Below, piece after piece: positions 20,712 to 34,941 of a stretch of DNA of 64,000 nt. The stretch comes from Aspidapion aeneum (lineage: Eukaryota > Arthropoda > Insecta > Coleoptera > Brentidae). Each line of letters starts with the position of its first letter. The stretch's first letter is position 1. The stretch is from assembly GCA_963576565.1 (NCBI GenBank), contig OY755046.1:67555583-67619582 (forward strand), given 5' to 3'. Position numbers and translations under genes: made by a program. The notes beneath the pieces were generated by a model. That model was not told the DNA's origin. It saw only the letters and a list, made by a program, of their open reading frames with translations, and did no database searches.

Positions 20712-21558
20712 CATTAAACTCACATTTTTTGTTAATGTTATTTTCTTGCGAAGTTCATTGGCGTTTCTCTAAAATATCATTTGTTTGTCACCCCCTGTAA
20801 ATGTTTAGTGTTTGTCAAAAATCGTTTATTTTTATTTTCCGACGCTTGTGAATTAACAAGGACGAAAGGTGCATCTCTTTCTAAACAAATCTAGAGTATA
20901 GAGGACCGATATTTCCCTGCTTTGATTTTGACTTGAATAATTTGACTTTAATAAGTTTGTTTTGTCTCTATTTCTTTAAAATATGTTTAAATATATTTAT
21001 AAATACAGGGTCTCTAGTCAGAACTATAGGGCTAGTCCAGAACCGGTCTAGGACAACTGGACGCCGCCAACTGGGCGCCGCCAACTGGGCGACGGGCCAA
21101 CTCGGCGCCGGACTAAAAATTTTTTTTTGGATAAAATGTGTACATAAAAAACAAAATATATTATTTGTATAAAAACATCTTTAAAAAATCCTTGACAAAA
21201 GTTAAATCCATTAAATCGACTGTTGAATCTTGGTAGTTGTAGTGTTTGGTAACCTGGTAATACTACAATTTACGTTTTTTATTACAACAATGGCGGATTT
21301 CTTTATTTTTAAACCGATTTGTCTGAAACTTGAAAAGTTTGCAGTGCCTGAGACCACTAAATACAGTTTTTTACGTCATCAATTGGTGACGTTTTATATC
21401 TATATTTTCTAATTTATGGGCGTTATACGATGAAGTGGTGTAAATTGTGAATTTATTGTTAATATTTTAGTAAAAACTAAATAAAATTAACAAACAATGT
21501 CTCAATTAAAAAAACAAAATTTTAACATTGATTTTTTAATATTTATTCTTCAGCTAAG
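20712..21558. repeat. AT-rich stretch with a short G+C-rich tandem patch
   Basis: At 21045-21108 a unit of about 15 bases (GCCAACTGGGCGCC and variants) repeats four times. The rest shows no gene or clear repeat structure. Confidence 0.5.
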
Positions 21559-21667
21559 CGTCAAAAAATGACATAAAATGTGTCATTTTAGCAATGGTTT
21601 TGAAACGAAGTATAAGGTCGTTTTGAAACTATTGCTAAAATGACACATTTTATGTAATTTTTTGACG
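21559..21667. repeat. Near-perfect hairpin with 50-base arms and 9-base loop
   Basis: Arms 21559-21608 and 21618-21667 pair at about 46 of 50 positions by my count. The loop is AGTATAAGG. It is probably a tiny MITE remnant, but the geometry also fits a long hairpin RNA. Confidence 0.85.
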
Positions 21668-22499
21668 TTTTCAGATTTAGAAGCCTTGTATGCTAACTGC
21701 ATTGCATCTTGGAAGCCGTGGCGCAGGCTTTCAGAATGCAGTGACTCTAGTTGCTCTGCCTGCTAAAGGCTATATACGTATGAAGATATGGATACGTATA
21801 GCAATACGTTAAAATTAAGCTTAATCTCTCTAGTATCTATTCTGTGGCATAAACCTTCTTTTACGTTAGCTATATAGCTGGTTGCTTGACCTGTAAAAAC
21901 AAAAAACACAAAAAACTGTCAGAATGGCAACATTTGCTCCCAATAAATTTATTTCTCAGCAGCGAAAAAGTGAAAAAGCAATAGGTACCTACTTGTTTAA
22001 GACCTATCACGTATTCTATTTAAAAAATATATAAAACTGGAAGTATACATTATTAAAAATAAACAACTAGGAAAGGTATTTAAAAGACCTTTTAAACAAG
22101 CCATATATCACTACCTTCGTGTAAGTAGTTTTTAAGATATCTGAATTTATTTTAGCAAATGCTTAAGCCAAATGGGGCGTTCTAATTTATTGACTAATTA
22201 AATTGTTTCCTGGTATCTGATGGAATTTTTTTGTTGTGGTTTTTGAGGCTATGTTTTCTTAACCAACAAATGGTGTTTAATATGTGCATTTGGTAACATT
22301 CAATTAATTTGTTTATACTTACATATTTCTCCGTGGGTAGCTTGAAAGCTTAACCTCAAGGGGGTCCAAGATCTAATGGACACCTAATAAGTGTTGACAG
22401 TTAACCGGTTCGTCCTTATGGGACTTCTCAGAACACTGCTTGGTCAATGTGACACCCTTGCGAAGTTAATTAGACAGTTTTGCGCAATCTACCCAGATT
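21668..22499. other. No recognisable gene
   Basis: AT-rich, with a G+C-richer patch at 22330-22499 that has no splice-bounded open frame I can support. Confidence 0.4.
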
Positions 22500-22627
22500 C
22501 ATAGTTAGTCGACTCGAGCCGACTTCACCCGAATGAGCGTTACATAGCCGAGCCTGACGGCTAAGTTTAATTCACTACCCACAAAAACTGCTAAACGCGC
22601 CTAAAGAAGTTTACACTTCAAAAAAAT
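22500..22627 (+). repeat. Dispersed repeat, copy 1
   Basis: AGTTAGTCGACTCGAG, then CCCGAATGAGCGTTACATAG and CTAAAGAAGTTTACACTTC. A second copy in the same orientation is at 27780-27903. Family unassigned. Confidence 0.75.
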
Positions 22628-23689
22628 ACCATTTATATTAAAGTCCCGTTTTTTTACGGATTCAGAAATATCATAGACTCTCTTAAGGATCTCGACATTA
22701 TTTTTCTCTTCATAAGCTACGTGAATTTCTCTTAGAGCGCTCTATCCTAGCCTAGTTCGGTTGTAGTTGGCTAGTGTTGGAGTTGACTCAAACTAACTCA
22801 AAAACTGGGGTTGTGGCGCCTCCAAGCTCAGTCCGTCCAAAAACAACGACGCTAGACGTCTCTCTAACCTTCGAACTTACAATTTGTTTACTGAATGTTT
22901 TTTATTTACTTGGTTCTTTTTTTCTTGAGACAAAAAATATTTTATTTGCTTAGTATAATGTTTTTTAAATTAAAAAACACCACAGGAGCTATAATTTTGA
23001 CTTTATAAAAATACAATTCAAAACATATTTAAAAGAATTTAAAAATATTAATTTAAATACGAAATAACTTAAATTAGTGAGTATTTTTAGAGCATTAAAA
23101 ATGCTGCTTTTTTTGAAAAAAAAATAATTCAATAATCTGCTACATTATTTTTTACATTGTGCAATGATTTTTGTTTTGCTTTGTTTTTTGTCTTCTAGTT
23201 AAATCTTAGCCTTTTTAAAAGACATCGATTTTAGTGGAGGAGAGGGTCAGTCTTGATAAAAATTATTTTAAATAAAACTTGTTTATTTTAGCTCTATTAT
23301 GTTCAAAAACTAACCATTTTTTATTTGTTCGAAAAACCAAAAGAAAAATTTAAAAATGTTTATCTAAACTGAAGTTATAATCAATAAATAAAGCTAATTA
23401 TTACAGATAACAAATAAAAAAAAATTCCTAGGAATAACATGGGTATTAATTATTGCATTAGTAAACAGTTGAGCTATATTGCTTATAAGCTAGCTGTCAA
23501 CAAGCTAATACTGGTAGTATATTAGCTACTTCTGTAGCTATATGAAACTTCAAAAGAGTTAAAACTTTTATTTTACACAACATTTTAGATTTTTTTAAAA
23601 ATAAAATCCACGTAAAATTATTTTGTTGCTGATATTATTGTTTTTTTAGCTGTAATTAAAAAATAAATGGATCCATGACAAATATGACA
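22628..23689. other. AT-rich stretch without recognisable features
   Basis: No coding run, tandem repeat or clear inverted pair was found. Confidence 0.4.
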
Positions 23690-24115
23690 CCTCCAGGACC
23701 ATTAGAACATTCCAACTAAACTCCACGGTATATCAATCAGCCTTGAAAACAGTTTTTGATAAATATCTCAGAAATGAAAGCTCCTACGAAGTTTGGGGTT
23801 ATGACACAAATTATTGGCAAAAATACGTTCTACTATATTCTGAAAACCGTATAATAATGCGATGCTCTGTTAAAAAGTTAGCATTTTTTCGATTTTAGCT
23901 GTCAAAAAACTGTCATTAACATTAATGGATTTTGACCAAAATCTAATCAGCTTATGTCAAGACAAAGTCAAGTACTAGTTTTCGTAAAAATCTCATGAAA
24001 ATCGGTCCAGCGATTCCGGAGCTATCGTGGACCGGACAGATTTACAGACACACACACACACACGGACAAACGTCACGACGAGATTGCTGAGATAGGTCCA
24101 AATATACCCAAAGAA
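23690..24115 (+). mobile_element. Dispersed repeat (family A), uninterrupted copy
   Basis: Same word order as 17858-18990 without its MITE. It ends with AAAATCGGTCCAGCGATTCCGGAGC, a short (AC)n run at 24047-24063 and GGACAAACGTCACGACGAGA. The wording is typical of Helitron-like or other dispersed insect repeats, but I cannot assign it. Confidence 0.6.
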
Positions 24116-24169
24116 CACATTTTCGGAATTATCTCAGTTTTTTTTGTCATTAAAAACAATTGGATCAAG

Positions 24170-24812
24170 TGATGGTAGTGCAAAAATGAGACACCTTTTA
24201 AAACTTTTATATTTTTAAGATTTTAGACTCTTCCATAGTACTCAAGTTTTTTTTAGATATAGGCGATAATTAGAAAAATATTGCAAAAGTAAAAACATAG
24301 AAATTTGTCGTATAATATGAGAAAAAAAAATTAAAACTGTGTCTCACATTTTACCTTAAAAAAGTTTAAAAACGAGACAGATCAGGCGAAATATGAGACC
24401 GTGATAAAATTCACGTATAAACAGTCGGATCACCGTCTAAACCAAAAATAAGACATTCAGGGTAAAATTGAGATTTAAGTTTTAATTTTTTTTTACTTAA
24501 ATACAATAAATAAGTGCGAAAATATTTATTTATAGGAAAACCGATCTACGGACTCACACGACAAAAGTTTCTGTAACGTTTTTGAAAATGTTTTATACCA
24601 CAAACAAAGCTATGGATTTTGTAATTTTACTTATAAACTTATTTTTTATAAAAAATAAAAAATATTGTAGGTATGAGGTTCTTACACTTACAACTGCTGC
24701 TATGAGTTTATAACAGAAAATCTGTCGGAATTCAATTATTAGTATTTTATATTTGAGTGTCTCATTTTTCAACGGAATTTTGGGTGTCTCACTTTTACAT
24801 TACTTGACTCAA
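24170..24812. mobile_element. MITE, about 640 bp
   Basis: Left: TTGGATCAAGTGATG followed by AAAATGAGACACC. The right end mirrors it (GGTGTCTCACTTTTACATTACTTGACTCAA). The TGAGACA word recurs internally. Non-coding. Confidence 0.65.
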
Positions 24813-25186
24813 TCTTCTCTACCCACTGCTGCGCGGGCTAGGAAGGGAAAAATTTTGATTTAAAAATAAGCTAATAGAAAATCAGAATTAAATAAAACAA
24901 GTACTGTTTTATCGCATGCGACATTTAAACTTTAAAAACTACCTCATTTTCCTGCCCTTAACCCACTTCGCCGTTCCCCCTGATAAATTATTACTTTATA
25001 AAGCACAACCAGTGGTATCACGTTTTTCTGGACCAGAATTATATTTGAAGAAATATTCCATTTCTCAAAGTGGAGTTTGCAAATTACAAAAAAAAATTGT
25101 GTGTGCTTAAGACCACACGGCAGAAGTGTAAACTTTAACAAGGCGACATTAATAACTCAAAATACAAGATTTTTTCCGTTTTATAC
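24813..25186. other. No recognisable feature
   Basis: AT-rich spacer before the foldback element. Confidence 0.4.
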
Positions 25187-25944
25187 AGGGTGTCCCAGAA
25201 CTAATGGTACATGGTTAAACTGTGGATTCCTTGGGTCAAAATATTACGAATTAGCCATACTTGCTTTAGTCCAAAAGTTCTTATTAACAGAGATACAGGG
25301 TGTTAAAATTTATTTTTTCAATTCGATTTTCTTTAATAACTTTTCTACTAATTAATCTTTTTGCAAAAACTAACCAGCGTTTACGATTTCTTAAAATTGG
25401 CAAGACGATTCCGTTGAAAAATTTGATGTACAATGTACAGGGTGTTTCTTGGACCACTACCATTGCATAAAAATCAGTGTATTTTTCTTGTGCCCCGGTG
25501 TATACCAATTTTTATGTCAAATAATCGTTTTCCCATCCTTTTTATGTAAAAAAGTTATACTGTTTTAAAGTCGCTCAGAGTAACGGTTTTTGAGATTTTG
25601 GCATTTAAAGTTTTTATTGCATGTTAGTAATATGCCTAATTTATGTATGATACTTTCTTCAATTCTTTCTACTAATTAATAATTTTGCCCAATAAATTGG
25701 GTTTGGTGGTTTTTGGGCATGAACAATTTTATTTTGGTAAAAAAAAATATTATACAGGGTGTTCTCTGCGTCGGTACCGTCACATTAAAATAGGTCTAAA
25801 TTTTTTGTTCCTTGGTGTATACAAGATTCTATAAAAACATTAATTTTTTTATTTTTTTAAGTAAAAAAGTTATAGCATTTAGATGTCGCTTAGGGCAACG
25901 GTTTTCAAGATATTTAAATTAGAAGTTTTTATTGTATGCGTAAT

Positions 25945-26775
25945 AGTAGTTTACCTAACTAGTGCGGAAAGTGCCTCTTTTCCGCACGCGATTGCAGATG
26001 GCCAAACGACGCGATAGCGGAGTTTGGCCAGCAATCAAGTGCGGAAAAGACACTTTACGCACGAGTTAGGTACATTATTTTTTCTATAAGCGTGAGGAAA
26101 AAACTAAAAATTAATCAGAAAATTATTTATATTCAAAACATTTTAATCAAATCAATTATTATTATTAACATTAATATTAAAGGTGCAGTTTGTAGCGTGC
26201 TGTAAGTTGATAGCAGAGGCAAGTGTTTTCTCTAGCGATTCTAGCGGCTTCTAGAACTGACTGGGGTAGATCTTCGTCCGAAGAATCCATTGAAAATCTG
26301 ATTTTTTTGTTTGAAAAATTCAAAAGACGCTTGTATCTGCAAAATTGGCTTTGTTTTGACAGTTTGTTTGTACTTTGTTGCTATGGTGATTTAAGATGCC
26401 AAATCTAAAACCACTAGTGTTCATTGTTGTTTGACGTTGACAATGACGATATTTATACCGGGGAGGTTAAAAACTTATAATTTGAACCTATTTTACTGAA
26501 AACTTTATTTTATCGAAAATATTGAAAATAATATAGCAAAATTTTAGTCAATTTGAATATTTTTAGGATATTTCGTGTGGTAGGAAAGATACAAATGTAT
26601 TTTGAACGGTCTAAATGTTATAGAACACCTCAAAATCGTAACAAATTTACTTTTCCGCACTAGTGCGGAAAAAATATTTTTCCGCACTAGTGCGGAAAAG
26701 TGGCACTTTCCACACTAAAATGCGTGCGGAAAAGTGGACTTTTCCGCACGCTTATAGAAAAAAGATTTTTTATTA
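25945..26775. mobile_element. Element rich in TTTTCCGCAC motifs nested in the foldback centre
   Basis: TTTTTTCTATAAGCGTG near 26073 is mirrored by CACGCTTATAGAAAAAA near 26765, giving a roughly 690-bp core. Outside and at both ends, AGTGCGGAAA / TTTCCGCACT palindromes cluster (25959-26070 and 26640-26760). It carries a short minus-strand ORF. Confidence 0.65.
26177..26290 (-). pseudogene. 37-residue ORF, possible transposase/recombinase N-terminus
   Basis: A minus-strand ATG-to-TAA frame beginning MDSSDEDLPQSVLEAARIAR. Acidic MDSSDE starts are common in proteins of insect mobile elements. After about 23 residues the peptide loses its regular character and stops, so at most a remnant N-terminus is kept. 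No catalytic residues can be seen. It lies centrally in the nested element, whose inverted ends it shares, which fits a deletion derivative that kept the promoter and start of a longer gene. The family is unknown to me. Confidence 0.3.
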
Positions 26776-27655
26776 AATTCTGCCACACTTCATACATATA
26801 ATTTAAAATGCTTGAGAGGCGTTCAGAAATATTCGTATAATAAGCGAATAAACAAATGTATTCAGGTTAACGGTGGCCAGTTTGAAAATTTATTGTCGAT
26901 TTTTTTTTGTTTTTCTCTCTAAAAATTCGTTGTTGCAATAAAATATGAATAATTTTAATAATTAAATTTTAATAATTAAAATAATATTCTGTTTAAAAAC
27001 CTCCTTAAGTATACACCGACGGACAAAAAAATATACTAATGATTTTAATGAAATGGTAGTGGTCCAAAGAAGACCCTGTACATTGTATATCAAATTTTTC
27101 AACAGAATCGTCTTGCAAATTTCAGAGAAACCTACATGCTGGTTAGTTTTTGCAAAAATATTAATTAGTAGAAAGAATTGAAGAAAGTATCATAGATAAA
27201 TTAGACATATCACTCACATGCAATAAAAACTTTAAATACAAAAATCTGAAAAACCGTTGCTCTGAGCGACTTTAAAACAGTATAACTTTTTTACATAAAA
27301 AGGATGGGAAAACCATTATTTTACACAAAAACTGGTATACACCGAGGCACAAAAAAAATACACTGATTTTAATACAATGTTAGTGGTCCAAGGAACACCC
27401 TGTACATTGTACATCAAAATTTTCGACGAAATCGTCTTTCCAATTTTAAAAAAACTTACACGCTGGTTATTATTTGCAAAAATATTAATTAGTAAAAAAG
27501 TTATTAAATAAAATCGAATTGAAAAAATAAAGTTTAACACCCTGTATCTCGGTTAGTACGAACTTTTGGACTAAGATAAGTATGGCTAAATCGTAATATT
27601 TTGATCCAGTGAATCTACAGTTTTACCATGTACCATTAGTTCTGGGACACCCTGT

Positions 27656-28744
27656 ATTGACAAAGTAATATACAAATAACATTTACATAATTATAATTGG
27701 GTATAAATTACTCTGATAAATTTTGCTCTGAGTGGCCTTCATCTGGATCATCATATCGCTCTGCTGACTGTTCCTCTCACAGTTAGTCGACTCGAGGCGA
27801 CTTTACCCGAATGAGCGTTACATAGCCAAGCGTGACGGTTCAGTTCAATTCAGTACCCACAAAAAAGTGCTAAACTCGCCTAAAGAAGTTTACACTTCAA
27901 AAACTCAACGTCTTCTCTACTAAAGTCTTTATTGTTTCGGGTTTTATTTAGGACATGTTTCGAATCTAAAGAGACCCATCATGAGCTGAAATAAGATAAA
28001 CAAAGAAGTGTAACTACATCTGAAGAAATTTTCAGTGCCTGTTATATAGATTTAAACTGAAATAATAAAAATAGTAATAATAATTTTTTTCTACTAAATT
28101 ACAAACAAAACCAGTTTTGTTTTTTATTTCTATATTGCTACATCTTTTTGTATAGGAATCCTGTCAATAATCATTAATTTTTTGAAAATTAAAGCCCTTT
28201 ATAAATTAAAATAATGCCTGGTAGAATTCATTATATTCACCAAAAAAAACTTAATTATATTAAAATGAGGGATAGATTTTTTTGTTTTATACACCACTGA
28301 ACACTGCCAATGGTCTACTTATGAATTATTTTAATAACAGTTCACCGATTTACCGATTTTTCCTATTTTCGCAATTTGCCGCAAGGATCCGGAGTTTTCA
28401 TAATAAATAAAGAAAAAATAATATTTTTTCTATTAATATCGAGAAGGTCACATAGTACTGTACAAATTTTACAACAGGACATGACAAAACCCAACAGGAC
28501 TCAACAGAACACGTGTCAGGGCCCAACAGACCCAACAGGAGTTGTTTTGAGAAAAAAAAATTAGGCAACGGCTAGTTTTTGGTAGACAATTTTTTTTTAA
28601 GGAAATTGAATTTTTTTTTGCAACCATTTTTTTGTGAAAAAATTTTAAAAATAATTCTTGATTAAATAAAAAAAATTGGGCCAAAACTTTTTATGAAGGA
28701 ATAGGGAATTTTGAAACAAATTGGGTAATGACCTTTTAATTTTT
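27656..28744. other. Intronic stretch with one dispersed repeat
   Basis: Holds the second copy (27780-27903) of the repeat at 22500-22627. A patch at 28490-28545 repeats CCAACAG(G)A several times. No gene is seen. Confidence 0.5.
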
Positions 28745-30575
<1,831 letters not shown>

Positions 30576-31172
30576 ATATTGGCAGAGTATTTTTTTGGTC
30601 ACGATAGCTTCGAAACTGAACCGATTTTCATGAAATTTTCAGTGATTGAATTTTCATCAAAATCCATTAATGCTAATGACACTTTTTCATAGTGTAAAAA
30701 TCAATATGGAGTATAGTAGATCACGTCCTTCTCAATAATTTGTGTTATAAACAAAAACTTCGTAGGAGCTTTCGTTTCTAAGATATTTACAAAAAACTGT
30801 TTGTTGGGCTATTATTAAAATATTTTTTTATTACTATTATAGTATACCTCCCCTCATTTGACTCTCCAAACCTCGAATCACCATTGTTTAGTGATCCGTG
30901 CCCCAAACCTTCGTACTAAATTCTGGAAAATAAACAAACTGTAGGTATCAAAAAATTGATCATTTAGGTAACAATAGGTGGGTATAGGCCATTTTTGCTG
31001 CTTCATTGTTTATTGAACTGAACAAAAATTTTTCATTTAAGTTTATATCTACATCATTGTCGATCCCTTATAGTAGAGAAAATGACAAAGAGATGATTGA
31101 TTAAAATTTATAATAAAACTGGAACAAAACCTTTGTTAAACTATATAAAAAAGCTTTTATAAATTTTAGCGC
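30576..31172 (-). repeat. Family A relative in reverse orientation, plus unassigned DNA
   Basis: 30585-30810 contains the complement-orientation words of family A (CGATTTTCATGAAATTTTC, AAAATCCATTAATGCTAATG, CTTCGTAGGAGCTTTCGTTTC). The remainder is AT-rich with nothing recognised. Confidence 0.55.
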
Positions 31173-31588
31173 TATACACGGTAAAAAAAATTGTCTTAGA
31201 TCAAAAGCAAATTGCTTTGAAGTAAAATAATTTGTGCTTTCCTATTCACCAAGAGAATATTTTCTTGATATAGCACAAAAAATGTCTTGCCTCTTTATTT
31301 TAATGTGAAACAAAAATTGATTTATTATAAATTGGAACTGAATTAATCTAAGGCACCGTTTTCTTCGGAAGCAAAATATTACTTACATGAAGACAATTTG
31401 CTTTGTTACAAAATGGAGTATACGGAAACAAAACAATTAAAGAAGAAAAATAAAGTTTCATTTCAAGACCAAACGCTGCGTTAAACTAAAAAGAAATATT
31501 TTTATTCAAAACAATTTGTTTTAAAGTAAAATAATTTATTCAAGAAAAGAACCTGTTTTCATTGTAGACAAAAATTTTTACCGTGTAC
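31173..31588. mobile_element. MITE ending in TACACGGTAAAAA, about 416 bp
   Basis: The left TACACGGTAAAAA and right TTTTTACCGTGTA are inverted. AT-rich, non-coding interior. It is followed by an ACAGGGTGTAATTT segment. Confidence 0.7.
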
Positions 31589-32475
31589 AGGGTGTAATTT
31601 AGATGATGCGTCAAACTTTAAGGGATGTCAAAAGTTTTTTATATTCAAGTTTTAGAACTTGTTAAGATGGAAGAGTTAGGGGAAACTTTGACTTTTAAAA
31701 ATTTGACAGTCAAATAATTATGGTCAGAAAATGTTCAATAAGTTTTTTACAAAAAATTTAACCTTAAGGAGATACAGTGCGGCCAAATAATCTCTGTAAT
31801 AGGTAGGTATCAATTTGCAAATTTTTTGAAGAATAAGTTGATTGAAATTGAGATATACATTTTGTACATATCTAAAGGACCCTTAATGATTACAGAAAAT
31901 AGTATAGTTATACAGTTTTATTTATTTGTTGTAGAAAAAAACAACAAATTTTTGGTAACAATTATAAGAATTTTTGTAAAATATTTTTAACACCTAATAA
32001 CTCACAATAAAGACATTTATTGCACAAAATGCAAAATTCCACAAAATTTCATCGAAGAAATAACATTATTTCTTCGATGTCTTTAGGGAAGTTCCAGCAT
32101 TTCTATCAGTTCTTCTTTAGAAGATACAGACTATCCCTCTTCATTTCCTTAAAATGTAAATTGGTTCTTTTTGAGAAGTATGGCTCAGACTTCAATTTGG
32201 ACGTAAGGAAGTATCAATTAGCCTCTAATTTTTTTCAAGACCGATTCCTGCCGACAAAGGCATCGCCCTTGACACAATGGAGTTAAAGCAAAGCCTTGCG
32301 TGACTGTTACTGCTATTCAGCCACCTCAAGCTATGCGTACAAACCTCAATTGTATGCTAAGAGGGTTGTTTTTGAGGACAAAAAGAGCCCATGTCACTTT
32401 AGTCCACACTTAATTCTCTGTCGTCTTGTTTGGTGAAGCACAAGAGACTTGTCTTGCTTCTTGAACAAACAATCC
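31589..32475. other. Non-coding stretch with repeat fragments
   Basis: 31588-31700 resembles the segment after 19355 (AGGGTGTA, CGTCAAACTTTAAGG). 32092-32145 and 32385-32465 match parts of 32905-33045, so a duplicated segment flanks the LINE fragment that follows. Confidence 0.45.
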
Positions 32476-32960
32476 TTTTTCTTTCTGTTAGCTTTACATG
32501 TAATATGTGTCTTTCCGTTGATCTTTGGGCTTTTGTTACCTTATCCATAGTTGATTTTGTAATTGTCCAGGTCTGGGATCCATAGGTAAGTATACATGAA
32601 GGATACATTGGGTATACACTTTCGTTTTGAGGTACTGTAGATATTTTTTATTTTTTAATATATAGCTTAATTTACCGAATGCTGCCCAGGCTAATCTTAT
32701 TCGTCTCTTGATTTCAGCTGTTTCGTTTTCTTTTTTTAGTTTAATAATTTGTCTTAGATACCTACATATATTCCTCTACTTGTTCTGTTTTTTCTTGGTT
32801 TATTCTGATCATGATATCTTTATCTGTGTTTGTTATGATTTTAGTTTTAGTGTCTAGTTTATACTCAAGCTTATATTTTTAGCTGCTGTATTTAGTTCTT
32901 CCAGCATTTTTATTAGTTTTTCTTCAGAAGATACAGACTATATCCTTCTTCATTTCAAAG
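32476..32960 (-). pseudogene. LINE reverse transcriptase fragment
   Basis: The minus-strand frames give SSEEKLIKMLEELNTAAKN, ITNTDKDIMIRINQEK, EEYICRYLRQIIKLKKENE, TAEIKRRIRLAWAAFGKLSY, TYGSQTWTITKSTMDKVTKA and AQRSTERHILHVKLTERKR in that order. This is the distal reverse transcriptase of an RTE-like LINE. Frame changes occur near 32770 and 32880 and the catalytic motif is absent. It shares blocks with the fragment at 6862-7043. Near-identical direct repeats of about 90 bases lie on both sides (32382-32470 and 32956-33044). That is too long for a normal target duplication and suggests a local duplication. Confidence 0.75.
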
Positions 32961-33052
32961 AGTCCATGTCATTTTAATCCACTCTTAATTCTCTCTCGTC
33001 TTGTTTAGTGAAGCACAAGAGACTTTTCTTGCTTCCTGAACAACTCTCACTT

Positions 33053-33869
33053 TACTTTACCGCAGATAGGTGAATAGCAAAGACTTGTCACTTTAAAAGG
33101 TATACTTTTTTTTAAATTAGGTTAAAATTAAAAAAAATGATTTGACTTTGAAAAAATAGATGGTGATATAAAATTGGGAGTTTTTTAAGATTTAATTTGG
33201 TTATTTAAAATGGTATACCTGGGAACTTATTAACTTTCGGTAGCTATAAAAGGCGAGGTTTCTCTCCTCAATTATTCTTTAAAATGACATGAACCCTTTT
33301 TGCCAAAAACTCAACCGGTAATTAGCTTTTTAGAAGTGAAATTCATGATTTTCATATTGTTACTTGTTTGCGAAGTTTCATGAATTTTCACCGCTACTTT
33401 TAGCAACATTAAACAATTACCTTGGTACTATTACCTCAAACTTTATATAAAGAAATAAAAAATAAAACCAAGAATAATGTTTTTAATTTTAAAATCTTTA
33501 TCCATTCTGTGTAGCCTAGGTGCAGTTTTTTAAAATAAAATGCACGTGCAATAAAATAAATTAGTGCTTTTTCAATTACGCTTTGGCTTTTCATTAAGCT
33601 TTTATACGTAAATATTTAGCAAAACATAGAGTTACCTTTAATATATGTTTAATTACAAGCTTTTGCAGTGAAAAATAAACAAAATAAATATAAAATTTAT
33701 GTGCCAAAATTAAACACAACAAAACAAAGTGATTTAAAAATTGTGATTAAACATAAAAAAACATAGCAATAAACAAGTTATACGAAGTGCAACTAAAGAT
33801 CAATTATAAACTAATATAACAAAATACAAAACTAAAAAAAAAAAACAATATTTGAGATGAAATGGAAAA
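33053..33869. other. AT-rich stretch upstream of the alternative first exon
   Basis: No coding run. If 33870-34066 is a first exon, the last few hundred bases would hold its promoter and 5' leader. I see no convincing TATA box or initiator at a fixed place. Confidence 0.3.
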
Positions 33870-34066
33870 ATGGTTCTCCATTCCACAACAAGTAAAAAAA
33901 TGGACCAAAATCTTACAGAGTTAGAAGATATCGATACTGGAGATTTAAATATCATCAAAAAAATCATAGACGATTTTGAGAACCAAACTAAAATCGAGAA
34001 AAAACCCAAAAAGAAATGGAAAAAAATTAGCTCGTCTGACACTACATTGTTTAACAAAGAAATTAG
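33870..34066 (+). CDS. Candidate alternative first exon of the host gene (197 coding nt)
   Basis: Two in-frame ATGs (33870 and 33900; the second has context AAAAAAATGG) open a frame without stops up to a donor ATTAG/GTGTGT at 34066. The peptide is acidic first (MDQNLTELEDIDTGDLNII) and then strongly basic (KKPKKKWKKISSS), ending in LFNKEI. The exon leaves two bases (AG), exactly the phase needed to join exon 5 at 37409 (A), forming Arg and reading into HSKRKISP. This would give a short-N-terminus isoform with its own promoter, independent of exons 1-4. The donor is moderate and no transcript is available, so a chance ORF remains possible. Confidence 0.45.
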
Positions 34067-34941
34067 GTGTGTACTTTACTTAATACAAAAAAAAATAGTA
34101 CTTAGGTGTGCTTGTATGTCTTTTTTCTTTTAAAAATTTATGCAGTTTTAATTTTCAAGTAAAAGTTGATTTTATAAATTTGAACAAATGTTTTGAAATG
34201 GGTTTCTAAAAAATATTTTAATATGAGATAAGTAATTTGTGACCAACATACCAATTTTCGATATTTTTGGGGGGATTTCATGCAGGAATTTCTAGAAAAA
34301 TAGAAAAACATCGAATTCTACTTGCGAGCGTCGGTTTTTAAGAGATGAAAATCTCATCTTGAATACCATGCTGTTTTTAGACTACAGGGTGTTTTTAAAA
34401 AGTTTGCATTTTCGGAGGAAGTTTATAACTTTTTACTTATGAAATTTTTGTGTAATATGCTTTTTATAGATTTTTTACAAAGAATGCAATTGTCTGTGTA
34501 CTGTGTGAAATTGAATTTTATCTATCACTATTAGTTTTTAAGATATGATCTACATTAACTATTATCATTTCTCTTTTTAAATTACCATTTTTTTATTCGA
34601 TTTTTGAAAACTGTAAATTTCCTTTAAAATAACCTTTTTTATTTTTTAATAATTTTTTACCTAATGTATTTTTTTTTAAATATTTTTGCTTATTTTTTGA
34701 GGAAATTGAATAAAACAAATAAAAAAATTAGGCCAGAATAAAATGAGGCGCAAAAGAGATGACTTCAATTAGCGCTATCTTTCTCATTCCAGTGGCGTCC
34801 TATAATTTGTGAATTCATCATTATTAAGTATTAATTTCATATTTTACTTCTCCTAAGCCTTTTTTCGCTGGAAAACTACATATCTTATTTTTCTTAAAAA
34901 TAGATATTTTTTCAAAACTTTTATACTTATTATATTATACA
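34067..34941. other. AT-rich intron-like DNA
   Basis: Contains one ACAGGGTGTTTTTAAAAAG segment at 34384, related in wording to the foldback families. Nothing else recognised. Confidence 0.4.

Larger units (their letters stand above)
25187..27655. mobile_element. Large foldback element ending in TACAGGGTGTCCC, copy 1
   Basis: Inverted arms of about 700 bases: 25187-25900 and 27003-27655. Each arm is modular. An ACAGGGTGT word recurs about every 80-250 bases, followed by stretches such as CCAAAAGTTC, ACTAATTAAT and the block CCTCGGTGTATACCAG. A second copy lies at 34942-36886. The centre is occupied by another element (25945-26775). No transposase is present. Confidence 0.8.
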
